NCBI GenBank assembly: GCA_964442605.1
Contig: CAYTZR010000002.1
Location: forward strand, 39,759-103,758
DNA from: Monoglobus sp964442605
GTDB taxonomy: Bacteria > Bacillota > Clostridia > Monoglobales > Monoglobaceae
Length of the DNA stretch: 64,000 bases
Reading direction: 5' to 3'
Shown: positions 32,737 to 41,669 of the stretch, one piece after another
Numbering within the stretch: the first letter of the stretch is position 1
How the letters are laid out: every line of letters starts with the position of its first letter
Notes under the pieces: generated by a model
Seen by the model: only the letters and a program-made list of their open reading frames with translations
What the model was told of the DNA's origin: nothing
The model's database searches: none
Translations under genes and position numbers: made by a program

Positions 32737-33867
32737 TTAAGTCAGGTTATATATAGAGTCAAACACAAGTTCCCTGTCCCATGCTTCTATGGCGGCAGGG
32801 TTGTTTTTTATTCCGTTTCTGTTTTTTGCGAGAGGCAGTGAGGCGGTATTTTTGGCTATGTGCAGCAAATTCTGTCCCTGCTTGTTAAAATCAAGGATTT
32901 TTATATACTGAGGAAGCTTGTTTGTGTCATCGTTTGTTATGCCCAAAAAGCAATTTATAAGTATTCGCCTGATACGGCTGTGGGCGTAGCGCTTTGATTT
33001 AATATTCCCGCAGAGTTCATTGAAAGAACGTGAAATGAACGCCGCACTTTTAATCTTATTTTGCAGCCCCTCGTTAACATCGGGAGTATTTTTTATTGTG
33101 TTGGCATCAGATAATAATATATTGGATATAATTGCCGAACCGAGTTTTTCTATATCATGAATTTTAGCATCCGTGTATATATCACGCAGGTTTTTGGGGA
33201 CAGCGTTTAACGCTTCCGTTTTGTTACGCGGCAATTCACGGCGAACAGCGGTTGCGCTCGCTATAGTCCCGTTTATATCAATGTCGTTATGGCGCGATAT
33301 ATGACGTTTTATCAATTCAGGCTTTATTTTACTGTTCAGCTTGTTCAGACATTTTATATATTCAATCGCGAGAATGTTGTTCGGTTCGCTAAGCAGAACG
33401 CTGTATTCGCTGCCAAGTACACGCGCGATGGCAGAGGAGCGGGCTGAAAAGTAAGGCTTGCCGAGACTTAATTCATATTTTAGAGCTGAGCTGTATTCGG
33501 CTGTTTCATTTGTCAAGAGTGACGCGATTATCTTTAGCTTCTTAATATCTTCGCACTCCGTTCCGAAAGCCAGACCGTCGATTATTCCGAGAGAATTTAA
33601 AATATATACGGAGTTAAACGCAAATCTCTCGGCAGTTTGAACCGCGTAAACGGTGGGCAGCTCCAAAACTAAGTCCATACCGTTTAATACCGCTGCTCTC
33701 GCTCTGATATTTTTGTCAAATAACGCTATGTCGCCTCTTTGGGTATAGTTTCCGCTCATTATTCCTATAACGGCATCATAGCCGCGATTTTTTTTAATAA
33801 CATCGATCTGATATTTATGTCCGTTGTGAAAGGGGTTATATTCACAGACAATTCCACATATTTTCAA
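32737..33867 (-). CDS. tmcAL: tRNA(Met) cytidine acetate ligase (TmcAL, YlbM-like)
   Basis: A 376-aa nucleotidyltransferase-like enzyme that makes N4-acetylcytidine at the wobble position of elongator tRNA-Met from acetate and ATP. It opens ICGIVCEYNPFHNGHKYQI with the HxGH-type nucleotide motif (HNGH), then IGIMSGNYTQRGD and VLELPTVYAVQTAERFA, all hallmarks of the family. The start is the TTG at 33867, with AGGTG 6 bases upstream; a GTG three codons earlier overlaps that site. The gene converges with spoIVA, 13 bases apart, and may share proC's upstream context. Confidence 0.9.
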   Translation of the reverse strand: MKICGIVCEYNPFHNGHKYQIDVIKKNRGYDAVIGIMSGNYTQRGDIALFDKNIRARAAVLNGMDLVLELPTVYAVQTAERFAFNSVYILNSLGIIDGLAFGTECEDIKKLKIIASLLTNETAEYSSALKYELSLGKPYFSARSSAIARVLGSEYSVLLSEPNNILAIEYIKCLNKLNSKIKPELIKRHISRHNDIDINGTIASATAVRRELPRNKTEALNAVPKNLRDIYTDAKIHDIEKLGSAIISNILLSDANTIKNTPDVNEGLQNKIKSAAFISRSFNELCGNIKSKRYAHSRIRRILINCFLGITNDDTNKLPQYIKILDFNKQGQNLLHIAKNTASLPLAKNRNGIKNNPAAIEAWDRELVFDSIYNLT

Positions 33868-33900
33868 AACGCTCACCTCATAAATAATATATAAATAATA

Positions 33901-33932
33901 TATTAATAAAATAAGCGGGATATTCTCCCGCT
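33901..33932 (-). terminator. Terminator of proC
   Basis: AGCGGGA (33914-33920) and TCCCGCT (33926-33932) form a 7-bp stem with a 5-base loop; T-rich TTATTTTATT follows on the minus strand. Confidence 0.68.
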
Positions 33933-33939
33933 CGAATTT

Positions 33940-34734
33940 CTACTTTGACATTTTTTCGGCTTTTTCTATGCAGGCATCGATTGCGCTTTGTACAGAGGCT
34001 CTGAACCCGTTTTTTTCCAAATCGCATACCGCCGCTATCGTGGTTCCGCCGGGAGAACAAACATTGTCTTTAAGCTTCATTGGGTGTTCATCAGATGAGA
34101 GCACCATTTTTGCGCTTCCTTCAACGGCTTTCGCGGCAAGCTTTAATGCTGTACTCTTCGGAATGCCATACTTTACGCCGCTGTCAGCCATAGCATCGAT
34201 AAGCATAAAAATATACGCAGGGCTGCTGCTGTGCAGCGCTATTGCAGCGTTCATATAATTTTCATCAAGGAATACGGTCTCGCCTACACTGCCGAACATA
34301 TCTTCGATAAGGAGATTTTCATCGGGGAGAGTATTCTTGTTTGGTGTTATAACCGTCATACCACAGCCAACAAGAGCCGGTGTATTGGGCATGACCCTGA
34401 CTATTTTTTTGTCGCTCCCTAAACCGTTTTCCAAGGTATCAAGGGTTATTCCGGCTGCTATAGAAACATAAAGCTTGCTGTCAAAGCCCTTGAGTTCTCT
34501 TAGAATGAATGGTACAATATTTGGTTTCACAGCGAGTATAATAATATCAGAGTCAGCCTCAAGCTCGGCAGTGCCGGACATTGGAGCTATACCGAAATTA
34601 TTTTGCAGTTCATTAAGCCTCGGCGCATACGAATCATAAACCGATATATCTTCAGCCTTATATTTTCCTGAGGTAATAAAGCCGGAGATTAAAGCGGTTC
34701 CCATATTTCCTCCGCCTATAAATCCAATTTTCAT
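33940..34734 (-). CDS. proC: Pyrroline-5-carboxylate reductase
   Basis: A 264-aa enzyme for the last step of proline synthesis. The N-terminal NAD(P) site is IGFIGGGNMGTALISGF, the middle has VRVMPNTPALVGCGMT, and the C-terminal signature is LKDNVCSPGGTTIAAV. All conserved elements are intact. AAGGAG is 6 bases upstream. It follows purB by 17 bases in the same direction and so could be in one transcript with it. Confidence 0.95.
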   Translation of the reverse strand: MKIGFIGGGNMGTALISGFITSGKYKAEDISVYDSYAPRLNELQNNFGIAPMSGTAELEADSDIIILAVKPNIVPFILRELKGFDSKLYVSIAAGITLDTLENGLGSDKKIVRVMPNTPALVGCGMTVITPNKNTLPDENLLIEDMFGSVGETVFLDENYMNAAIALHSSSPAYIFMLIDAMADSGVKYGIPKSTALKLAAKAVEGSAKMVLSSDEHPMKLKDNVCSPGGTTIAAVCDLEKNGFRASVQSAIDACIEKAEKMSK

Positions 34735-34751
34735 AACGTACTCCTTATATT

Positions 34752-36179
34752 CTAAACCGTAAGCTCAACCTCTTCGGCAACATCGTTGTCACGAAGCGCC
34801 GGTTCAACATACTCATCAATAAATTCCTGAACTTGGCTTTCACATCTGCCGATAAAGTTTTCGGGCTTCAGGATGCTGTCAATATCTTCATGAGTCAGAT
34901 TGAAAGAAGGGTCGGCAACAATTCTGTCAATTAGGTCGTTGCTTCCGCCCTGCTCTTTTACAACCCGTCCGGCTTCCATCGAATGTTGGCGTATACGTTC
35001 ATGCAGTTCCTGACGGTCGCCGCCGTTCTTTACAGCGTCCATCATAATATTTTCGGTTGCCATAAAGGGCAGCTCCGACATAATTCGGTTATTTATAACC
35101 TTAGGGTATACAACCAGTCCCGAGGCTACGTTCATGTAGATATTTAATATAGCGTCAACGGCCAAAAATCCCTCTGCGACACTCAGCCGCTTGTTGGCGG
35201 AATCGTCAAGAGTTCTCTCAAACCATTGAGTAGAGGAGGTAATCGCGGGATTTACAGCATCAACCAGAACGTATCTTGCCAGCGAGCATATACGTTCACT
35301 GCGCATAGGGTTACGCTTATATGCCATGGCGGATGAACCGATTTGCGATTTTTCAAACGGTTCCTCAATCTCTTTGAGATGCTGAAGCAGTCTTATATCG
35401 TTTGCAAATTTATATGCGCTCTGGGCAACATTGCTGAGCACAGACAGCATATGATAGTCAACCTTTCTTGAATAGGTTTGACCCGATACCGGATAGTAGT
35501 GTGAGTAGCCCATTTTTTCACAAATTTTCTTGTCAAGCTCTTTAACCTTTTCAATATCGTTATCAAAGAGTTCCATAAAGCTTGCCTGTGTTCCGGTGGT
35601 TCCCTTGCAGCCGAGAAGCGCCTTGCGCTCTAACTGGAAGTTTATATTTTCCAGATCCATAAGCAGCTCCCAAATCCAGAGAGACGCTCTTTTGCCGACT
35701 GTTGTAAGCTGCGCCGCCTGAAAATGTGTAAAGCCCAGTGTGGGAAGGGACTTATATTTAAGAGCAAAATCCTTTAAGAGAGATATTACCTTCAGTACCT
35801 TTTTCTTTATAAGCTCCAGAGCTTCGTTCATTATTATAAGATCGGTATTGTCTCCAACATAACAGGAGGTAGCGCCAAGGTGTATAATGCCCTTTGCCTT
35901 CGGACATTGCTGACCGTATGCGTAAACGTGAGACATAACATCATGACGGACTTCCTTTTCGCGTGCTTCCGCAACCTCGTAATTTATGTTATCAATGTTT
36001 GCTTTAAGCTCGTCAACCTGCTCTTGGGTAACATTCAGTCCAAGCTCCATTTCTGATTCAGCCAAAGCAACCCAGAGTTTTCTCCATGTTTTAAACTTCT
36101 TGTCCGGCGAAAACAAATACTTCATTTCCTTGCTTGCGTATCTGGAGCTTAAAGGGCTTTCATATATGTCTTTGCTCAT
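34752..36179 (-). CDS. purB: Adenylosuccinate lyase
   Basis: PurB (475 aa from the start chosen here) cleaves SAICAR in purine synthesis and adenylosuccinate in AMP formation. The fumarase/aspartase signature is GSSAMAYKRNP, with the catalytic-loop Ser in it; IHLGATSCYVGDN and TLGFTHFQAAQLTTVGKR are other active-site segments. The long form ending in an acidic tail resembles the eukaryotic-like clostridial purB type. The ATG at 36179 has AAGGA 7 bases upstream and gives the usual SKDIYESPLSSRYAS N-terminus; an in-frame TTG at 36203 lacks a ribosome site. It is separate from the purine cluster at the left end. Confidence 0.95.
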   Translation of the reverse strand: MSKDIYESPLSSRYASKEMKYLFSPDKKFKTWRKLWVALAESEMELGLNVTQEQVDELKANIDNINYEVAEAREKEVRHDVMSHVYAYGQQCPKAKGIIHLGATSCYVGDNTDLIIMNEALELIKKKVLKVISLLKDFALKYKSLPTLGFTHFQAAQLTTVGKRASLWIWELLMDLENINFQLERKALLGCKGTTGTQASFMELFDNDIEKVKELDKKICEKMGYSHYYPVSGQTYSRKVDYHMLSVLSNVAQSAYKFANDIRLLQHLKEIEEPFEKSQIGSSAMAYKRNPMRSERICSLARYVLVDAVNPAITSSTQWFERTLDDSANKRLSVAEGFLAVDAILNIYMNVASGLVVYPKVINNRIMSELPFMATENIMMDAVKNGGDRQELHERIRQHSMEAGRVVKEQGGSNDLIDRIVADPSFNLTHEDIDSILKPENFIGRCESQVQEFIDEYVEPALRDNDVAEEVELTV

Positions 36180-36299
36180 AATAAATTCCTTAAATCCTTT
36201 CAAAAATTCATTTTAACTGTTTTCCTTTTAACTGTTATTAATTATTCCGATATTTATTATTCGATTATGGCGCGTTTGTCTCGTGTTTTCAAATTGTGA

Positions 36300-37499
36300 T
36301 TAGCCGCACTCACCGTTTAGATATTTTTCTATTCTGTCGAGTCCCGTAACGATGTTTTCCATTGATGTGGCGTAGGACAGACGAGCGTAGCCTTCAACAC
36401 CGAAGCCCTCGCTGGGAACCAGGGCAACAAGAGCCTTGTCCAGTATATCAGAGCATAAATCATGCGCGGTGTTTATCACTTTGCCGTAATGCTCCTTTCC
36501 GAGACAATCCTTAACATTCATAAAGATATAGAACGCACCGTGGGGATTAAGACAGCTTATGCCGTCTATTGAGTTTATACGCTTTACCATGTAGTCGCGT
36601 CTTTTTATATACTCAGTTCTCATTTTATCAATAATATCCTGATTTCCGTTCAGAGCTTCAACAGCGGCAGCCTGTGCGATTGAACACGGATTTGAGGTCA
36701 TATGACTTTGGATATTTGAAACAGCCTTCGCGATTTCAGGCTCCGCCGCGATATAGCCTATTCTCCAGCCGGTCATGCAGTATGCCTTTGATATACCGTT
36801 TACTATTATAGTAAGCTTCTTAATATCCTCACCCAGTGTCGCGATATTTATATGCTCGCCCTCATATGCCAGCTTTTCGTAAATTTCATCAAACACAACG
36901 TATATGTTATGTTCAACACAGATTTTTGCAATTTCCTCAAGCTCTGCCTTTGTATAAAGCATACCGGTAGGGTTGCCCGGCGTATTGAGCACGAGAGCCC
37001 TCGTCTTGGGCGTGATTGCCGCCTTGAGCTGCTGCGGCGTAAATTTAAATTCAGTTTCCTCTGTAGCGTTAATATATACAGGTACCGCATCGGCAATTTT
37101 TATCATTTCGGGATAGCTTACCCAATACGGCGCGGGAACAATAACCTCATCACCCGGGTCGCAAATGCAGATAAACACATTTGAAAGCGAGTGTTTTCCG
37201 CCGTTGCTTACCACAATGTTCTCAGGCTTATAGTCAAGACCGGTGTCACGTTTAATTTTATTGCAAACAGCTTTTTTTAAATCAATAGTACCGGAGGCCG
37301 GAGTATAGCGCGTAAAGTTGTTGTTTATCGCACGGATGCCCGCTTCCTTAACATTATCGGGTGTATCAAAGTCAGGCTCGCCCGCTCCAAAGCCGACAAC
37401 GGGTATTCCATCTTTAAGCATTTCCTTGTACCTTGCGTCAATGGCAAGTGTCGGCGATGGTGAAATCTTTTTGGCTTTTTCCGAAATAAATAGTGACAT
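36300..37499 (-). CDS. Pyridoxal-phosphate-dependent aminotransferase, class I (aspartate aminotransferase-like)
   Basis: A 399-aa AspB-type enzyme of subgroup I-gamma. PLP contacts are visible: K238 in NGISKAYCMTGWRIGY, the DEIYEKL aspartate, NTPGNPTGM and the substrate-carboxylate Arg in the C-terminal EGYARLSYA. It most likely interconverts aspartate and oxaloacetate, but the I-gamma group includes aromatic and glutamine transaminases, so specificity is open. GGAGG lies 8 bases upstream. It stands alone between purB and yraN. Confidence 0.92.
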   Translation of the reverse strand: MSLFISEKAKKISPSPTLAIDARYKEMLKDGIPVVGFGAGEPDFDTPDNVKEAGIRAINNNFTRYTPASGTIDLKKAVCNKIKRDTGLDYKPENIVVSNGGKHSLSNVFICICDPGDEVIVPAPYWVSYPEMIKIADAVPVYINATEETEFKFTPQQLKAAITPKTRALVLNTPGNPTGMLYTKAELEEIAKICVEHNIYVVFDEIYEKLAYEGEHINIATLGEDIKKLTIIVNGISKAYCMTGWRIGYIAAEPEIAKAVSNIQSHMTSNPCSIAQAAAVEALNGNQDIIDKMRTEYIKRRDYMVKRINSIDGISCLNPHGAFYIFMNVKDCLGKEHYGKVINTAHDLCSDILDKALVALVPSEGFGVEGYARLSYATSMENIVTGLDRIEKYLNGECG

Positions 37500-37531
37500 G
37501 ATTTACCTCCAATTTTTAGTTATTATTATAT

Positions 37532-37560
37532 ATTTTAATATATTGCAATATAAATTGCAA
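37532..37560 (-). promoter_or_regulatory. Promoter of the aminotransferase gene, with overlapping palindrome
   Basis: On the minus strand TTGCAA (37555-37560) and TAAAAT (37532-37537) with a 17-base spacer. TTGCAAT (37543-37549) and ATTGCAA (37554-37560) form an inverted repeat over the -35 and spacer. Confidence 0.5.
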
Positions 37561-37606
37561 TGTCAGATTTAACAAATTTTTTATATAAATTTGTCAAAAT
37601 TTTATG

Positions 37607-37996
37607 TTATAGATATTGACTTATATCGGGAAACGCGTTCACGATATGATTGACCTTAGTGTATTCGTTCAAGCTGTCAGCGTACACCTCCACAACGTCA
37701 AACCTTATCTCGGCTTCGGTCGGGTTTTCAAGCGCGTATTGCTGCGCCGAACGGATAAGGTGTCTGATTTTGGTTGTATTAACACTTTCGGCTGCGAGAC
37801 CGTGATTTTTGTTCCTGCGTGTCTTTACCTCAGTGAAAACGAGAACATCTCTTCCGGGTGTCAAGGCTATTATGTCTATTTCACCGTATTTGGTATAATA
37901 ATTTTTAGCTAAAATCTTATAGCCTTTTTTTATAAGCTCTGCCTCGGCAATGCTTTCGCCGAAGTCTCCGAAATTCTTTTTATATCTGCTCATCAT
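37607..37996 (-). CDS. yraN: YraN/UPF0102 family endonuclease-like protein
   Basis: A 129-aa protein of the UPF0102 family with the restriction-like nuclease pattern GESIAEAELIKKGYKILAKNYYTKYGEIDIIAL and LVFTEVKTRRN, in which GEID and EVK are putative metal-binding residues. Its biological role is not established. Two ATG codons open the frame, and the gene overlaps the end of rnhB by 4 bases, so it is cotranslated as the last gene of the rplS block. Confidence 0.92.
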   Translation of the reverse strand: MMSRYKKNFGDFGESIAEAELIKKGYKILAKNYYTKYGEIDIIALTPGRDVLVFTEVKTRRNKNHGLAAESVNTTKIRHLIRSAQQYALENPTEAEIRFDVVEVYADSLNEYTKVNHIVNAFPDISQYL

Positions 37997-38610
37997 GCTT
38001 TACCCAGAACCTTGGCGGTCATAAACGTTTTTCTGTGTATTGGCAGAACACCGTATTTTTGAATTGCCTCGCAATGAGCCTTTGTACCGTATCCCTTATG
38101 CCTTTCAAAACCGTATTCGGGATATTTTTTTGCTATTTCAATCATGTATCTGTCTCTTGTGACCTTTGCCAAAATCGAAGCGGCTGCTATTGTATGAGAA
38201 TTTGAGTCACCCTTTACTATGTAGCGGCTTTCATAGCCTTCAAAGCGGATATTGTCGTTTCCGTCTATCAGAAGTATGCTCGGTGAAGAAGAAAGACTTC
38301 TGACAGCGTTGTCCATTGCCAAGTGTGTTGCCTGTCTGATGTTTATTTCATCTATTACGTCCTGAAAAACAAACTGAACAGAATAGGCAATGGCATTTTT
38401 TATTATCTCATCATAAAGGATGGTACGTTTTTTCTCGGATAATTTTTTTGAGTCGTTAACCCCCTCTATCACAAGACCTTTTGGCAGAATTACAGCCGCA
38501 GCGCATACAGGTCCTGCCAGAGGTCCTCTGCCCGCCTCGTCAATTCCGCAAATCAGGTCATAGCCTGAATTATACAATTCGTTTTCATATTTAAACATAT
38601 CCGTCAGCAT
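37993..38610 (-). CDS. rnhB: Ribonuclease HII
   Basis: A 205-aa RNase HII, which removes RNA from RNA-DNA hybrids and single misincorporated ribonucleotides. The catalytic DEAGRG box is in ICGIDEAGRGPLAGPVCAAAV, with the further Asp in NDSKKLSEKKR, the ILLIDGN strand and the KGDSNSHTIAAASILAKVTRD motif. The C-terminus YGFERHKGYGTKAH is typical. GGAGG is 9 bases upstream. It sits between rbgA and yraN in the classic Firmicute order. Confidence 0.96.
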   Translation of the reverse strand: MLTDMFKYENELYNSGYDLICGIDEAGRGPLAGPVCAAAVILPKGLVIEGVNDSKKLSEKKRTILYDEIIKNAIAYSVQFVFQDVIDEINIRQATHLAMDNAVRSLSSSPSILLIDGNDNIRFEGYESRYIVKGDSNSHTIAAASILAKVTRDRYMIEIAKKYPEYGFERHKGYGTKAHCEAIQKYGVLPIHRKTFMTAKVLGKA

Positions 38611-38634
38611 TTTATTTTTCCTCCGGTCACTGTT

Positions 38635-39504
38635 TCAGGCTTTAGGAGCCTCAAGCGTTATATTTCCGATGTTTGCCGCGCGGAAGTCGTTAAGGACAAT
38701 GCTTGCCGCTCTGAAGAGATCAATTTCTCCTCCCGAAATAATACAGCCCCGTTTTCTTCCTATTGTCTCCAAAAGCTCATATTTACTCAGTTCTATGTCA
38801 TCATCACTCAGCTTGTATAGGGATTTAAGATTTTCAAAATAAATATCCTTAATATACCCAAGCAGTTCATACGCCAGATCCTCAATATCCATTATTTCAT
38901 CCTTAATACCGCCCGTAAAAGCAATTTTTCTCGCAACCTCATCACTTTCAAACTTAGGCCACAGTATACCGGGAGTGTCCAGAAGTTCATATTTTCCGGC
39001 AATTCTTATCCATTGCTTTGTTTGAGTTATGCCCGGTCTGTCACCCGTTTTAGCGGCTGCACGTCCGGACAGGCGATTGATAAACGATGATTTACCCACA
39101 TTAGGTATGCCTATAACCATCATTTTTACAGCGTGTCTTTGTATTCCTTTTAATTCGTCACGTCTGAACTTATCCGCCAGAACAACTTCTATGGCATCGT
39201 CCAGATTTTTCTTTAAGCCCTTGCCTGACTGACTGTTGGCTGCTATCGCGGTAATACCGGATTTATTGAAATATGAAAGCCATTTGTCTGTTGTGCTTCT
39301 GTCGGCTATGTCGGCTTTATTAAGAACCAAGACTCTCGGTTTTGACTGTACAATTTTGTCAACCTCTGGATTACGCGAGGACAGCGGCAGTCGTGCGTCA
39401 ACGAGCTCTATTACCAATTCCACGAGCTTTAAGTTATCACTTATCATTCGGCGGGTTTTCGCCATATGTCCCGGAAACCACTGGAGTTGGTACTGATTGT
39501 TCAT
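38635..39504 (-). CDS. rbgA: Ribosome biogenesis GTPase RbgA (YlqF)
   Basis: A 289-aa circularly permuted GTPase needed for late assembly of the 50S subunit. The G4 motif NKAD (in VLVLNKADIAD) comes before the G1 P-loop GIPNVGKSS, and then G2/G3 DRPGIT and DTPG, the permuted order that defines YlqF/YawG proteins. The opening QLQWFPGHMAKTRRMI is characteristic. It follows lepB, with a hairpin terminator in the 100-base gap, so its expression may be partly separate from rplS-lepB. Confidence 0.96.
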   Translation of the reverse strand: MNNQYQLQWFPGHMAKTRRMISDNLKLVELVIELVDARLPLSSRNPEVDKIVQSKPRVLVLNKADIADRSTTDKWLSYFNKSGITAIAANSQSGKGLKKNLDDAIEVVLADKFRRDELKGIQRHAVKMMVIGIPNVGKSSFINRLSGRAAAKTGDRPGITQTKQWIRIAGKYELLDTPGILWPKFESDEVARKIAFTGGIKDEIMDIEDLAYELLGYIKDIYFENLKSLYKLSDDDIELSKYELLETIGRKRGCIISGGEIDLFRAASIVLNDFRAANIGNITLEAPKA

Positions 39505-39554
39505 ATATCAAACGTCCTTTCTAATAAAAAATTAAACGTAATTTTGAATAAAAT

Positions 39555-39589
39555 AGAATTAAAATACGGTATTGCCAAGGGCAATACCG
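39555..39589 (-). terminator. Hairpin between lepB and rbgA
   Basis: A perfect 10-bp stem CGGTATTGCC/GGCAATACCG (39567-39576 with 39580-39589) has a 3-base loop; on the minus strand TATTTTAATT follows. Confidence 0.65.
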
Positions 39590-39606
39590 ATTAAATTAAG
39601 CAACGA

Positions 39607-41025
39607 TTAAGCAACGATAGTAAAATTCATATTTTCATCTTCAATTAAGTATGAGGTATCAAAATCATATGAAACCGAACCGAAGCTGCTGAGCGGCCAA
39701 AATCTGAATACAGCGCCGCCGATAAGCTCATCAACCGGAATTTGTCCCAGTTCACGGCTGTCCTTACTGTTATTTCTGTTATCACCCATAACAAATATTT
39801 TGTCCTTTTCAATAACTATGGGATTATCCTTGCTGTATTGTCCGTTAGCGATAAGCTCTCTGATATATGAGCCGGTGAGTGATGTCCTGCTGTTTATATA
39901 TGGCTCGTCAATAATCTCACCGTTTACATATACGTCGCCTGTTTCAAAATCAATATACAAAGTGTCGCCTTCTGTGGCAATAACTCTTTTTATATATGGT
40001 CTGTCGGGGTCGCTTTCCGGTCTGAATATTACAACGTCGCCCTTTTGCGGAGAGTAGAAAAGCCTGTTTACATATAATCTGTTACCCTCTTGCAGAGTCG
40101 GCATCATTGACTCTCCTTGAACCCTTACAAGAGTGAATACAAAATTTCTTATAATAAGGGCTAAGACAACAGCAACAGCTATAGCTACAACCCAGTCTCT
40201 GATTTCCTTTGCCATATTAAATTCACCATTTTCCTTTTTAGGCTTAGAAGTCTTAGCGCCAACCTTTTTTGAGTGTGAAAGTCCGGCATTTGCCGCTGCC
40301 GATGCAGCAGTATCAGACGTACCTCGTTTTGCTTTTTTTAAATTTTGATTGGTTGCTTGCGCAGAAGAGTAAGACTTCTTTTTCGCGGTATGTTTTTCAT
40401 TGGTTCTGACAGGTCTTGCTTCGGTAATTTTAGGCATAACCTGCGTCTCACCGGGAGTGACAATCTGCCGTTTCGGTTTTTGTTTATCTACGGATGACGC
40501 GCTGCTTTGCCGCGTATTTTGACGCGTGCTTTTACGTGCGGTTTGACGTGCACTGTGTGATGTGCTTTGATGTTCACCGGACGCGTTTTGCGACGTTGAT
40601 TGTTTTGCGGAAGGCGGCGGTGTATAAGAATTTTCCATACTGTCGTGTTTGGGTCTGTCGGAAAAGGCCTTGTCAGACGATAAAATATCGGATGCCGAGC
40701 CGGCAACATCAAAGCTTGAAGCACTTGCGGATTTTACGGTATTCGAAACATTGGATCGTGCCGTATGCTTTGCTTTGGCTTCCTGTTCGGCTTGCAGCTG
40801 ACGATTAATCTCACGCTGCCGCGTAAGACGCCTTTGCCGTCTTTCTTCAATTTCACGAAGCATAGAATCAGTCTGAGCGCTTATTTCAGATCTTGCCTTC
40901 TCAATAGTCGGATCGCTCGATACAGAGCGCGAAATCTTCTCGGTATTTTCAAATATCAAGTCGGCACTTTCGTTTAAAATTCTGTCCAAATCGCGATTTG
41001 TGTTATTCTTATTTGTATTATCCAT
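39607..41025 (-). CDS. lepB: Signal peptidase I with long disordered N-terminal extension
   Basis: The C-terminal 200 residues are a normal type I signal peptidase: transmembrane segment about 277-292, catalytic Ser306 in VQGESMMPTL, catalytic Lys346 in YIKRVIATEGD, and the MGDNRNNSKDSR box. In front lie about 275 residues with a coiled-coil-like Arg/Gln/Glu segment (about 55-88), then Ser/Thr/Lys/Arg-rich disordered sequence including SARQTARKSTRQ. Family members are usually about 180-200 aa, so the tail is unusual. An ATG at residue 271 (40215) with a weak GGTG could start a short form; AGGGG precedes the long start. The extension would be cytoplasmic. Confidence 0.88.
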   Translation of the reverse strand: MDNTNKNNTNRDLDRILNESADLIFENTEKISRSVSSDPTIEKARSEISAQTDSMLREIEERRQRRLTRQREINRQLQAEQEAKAKHTARSNVSNTVKSASASSFDVAGSASDILSSDKAFSDRPKHDSMENSYTPPPSAKQSTSQNASGEHQSTSHSARQTARKSTRQNTRQSSASSVDKQKPKRQIVTPGETQVMPKITEARPVRTNEKHTAKKKSYSSAQATNQNLKKAKRGTSDTAASAAANAGLSHSKKVGAKTSKPKKENGEFNMAKEIRDWVVAIAVAVVLALIIRNFVFTLVRVQGESMMPTLQEGNRLYVNRLFYSPQKGDVVIFRPESDPDRPYIKRVIATEGDTLYIDFETGDVYVNGEIIDEPYINSRTSLTGSYIRELIANGQYSKDNPIVIEKDKIFVMGDNRNNSKDSRELGQIPVDELIGGAVFRFWPLSSFGSVSYDFDTSYLIEDENMNFTIVA

Positions 41026-41057
41026 TTCAATTAACCCCTGTTACAAAATGCTAAAGA

Positions 41058-41081
41058 GTGGTGATTAAAAATAACCACCAC
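41058..41081 (-). terminator. Hairpin between rplS and lepB
   Basis: A 10-bp stem with one mismatch (41058-41067 with 41072-41081) and an A-rich loop; the minus-strand continuation TCTTTAGCATTTTG is only weakly T-rich. It probably acts as a partial terminator that lets rplS exceed lepB. Confidence 0.45.
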
Positions 41082-41092
41082 CGCAACTTACA

Positions 41093-41434
41093 TTATAGCT
41101 TTTCCTTAACCTTTGCAGCCTTTCCGACTCTGTCACGCAGATAGTACAGCTTAGCGCGTCTTACCTTACCATGTCTGATAACCTCAATGCGGTCAATTTT
41201 GGGTGAGTTCACAGGGAATGTTCTCTCAACTCCGACACCGTATGACAAACGCCTTACGGTAAATGTTTCTTGAATACCGCCATGATTTTTCTTGATAACG
41301 GTTCCTTCAAACATCTGAACCCTTTCTCTGTTTCCCTCTTTAACCTTAACATACACCTTTACAGTGTCACCGATTGCCATATACGGCAGGTCGGTTCTGA
41401 TTTGTTCCTGTGTGATTTGTTGTAAAATGTCCAT
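41093..41434 (-). CDS. rplS: 50S ribosomal protein L19
   Basis: A 113-aa L19 at the 30S-50S interface. The family pattern is clear: IGDTVKVYVKVKEGNRERVQMFEGTVI, FTVRRLSYGVGVERTFPVNSP, and the basic KVRRAKLYYLRDRVGKAA. It leads rplS-lepB-rbgA-rnhB-yraN. The promoter is 72 bases upstream of the ATG. Confidence 0.97.
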   Translation of the reverse strand: MDILQQITQEQIRTDLPYMAIGDTVKVYVKVKEGNRERVQMFEGTVIKKNHGGIQETFTVRRLSYGVGVERTFPVNSPKIDRIEVIRHGKVRRAKLYYLRDRVGKAAKVKEKL

Positions 41435-41490
41435 TTATAATTCTTTCCTTTCTGAGATATTCATGCCCTAAAAACGGCAGCGGACTATCC
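41435..41490 (-). promoter_or_regulatory. Candidate rplS leader
   Basis: The short 5'-untranslated region contains GTCCGCTGCCG followed by TTTTTAGGGCATGAA, which could fold as a small stem-loop (GCCG..., GGGC). L19 leaders are known autoregulatory elements in low-GC Gram-positive bacteria; the match here is only by position and rough shape. Confidence 0.3.
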
Positions 41491-41505
41491 GATATTAACT
41501 ACATA

Positions 41506-41534
41506 ATTTTATCATAAAAAATTAACCATTGCAA
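41506..41534 (-). promoter_or_regulatory. Promoter of rplS
   Basis: On the minus strand TTGCAA (41529-41534) and TAAAAT (41506-41511) with a 17-base spacer. Confidence 0.65.
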
Positions 41535-41669
41535 GTTCAATTGCAAGTTTTTTTTGAAATTTATATAATTTTGATAAATTTTGCCAAAAAACTTATCGCA
41601 ATAAATAGATTAGTTGTTAATTTGCTATATAGCTATTCTTCGCTTATTTTATTTTTCATATGATTTTGT

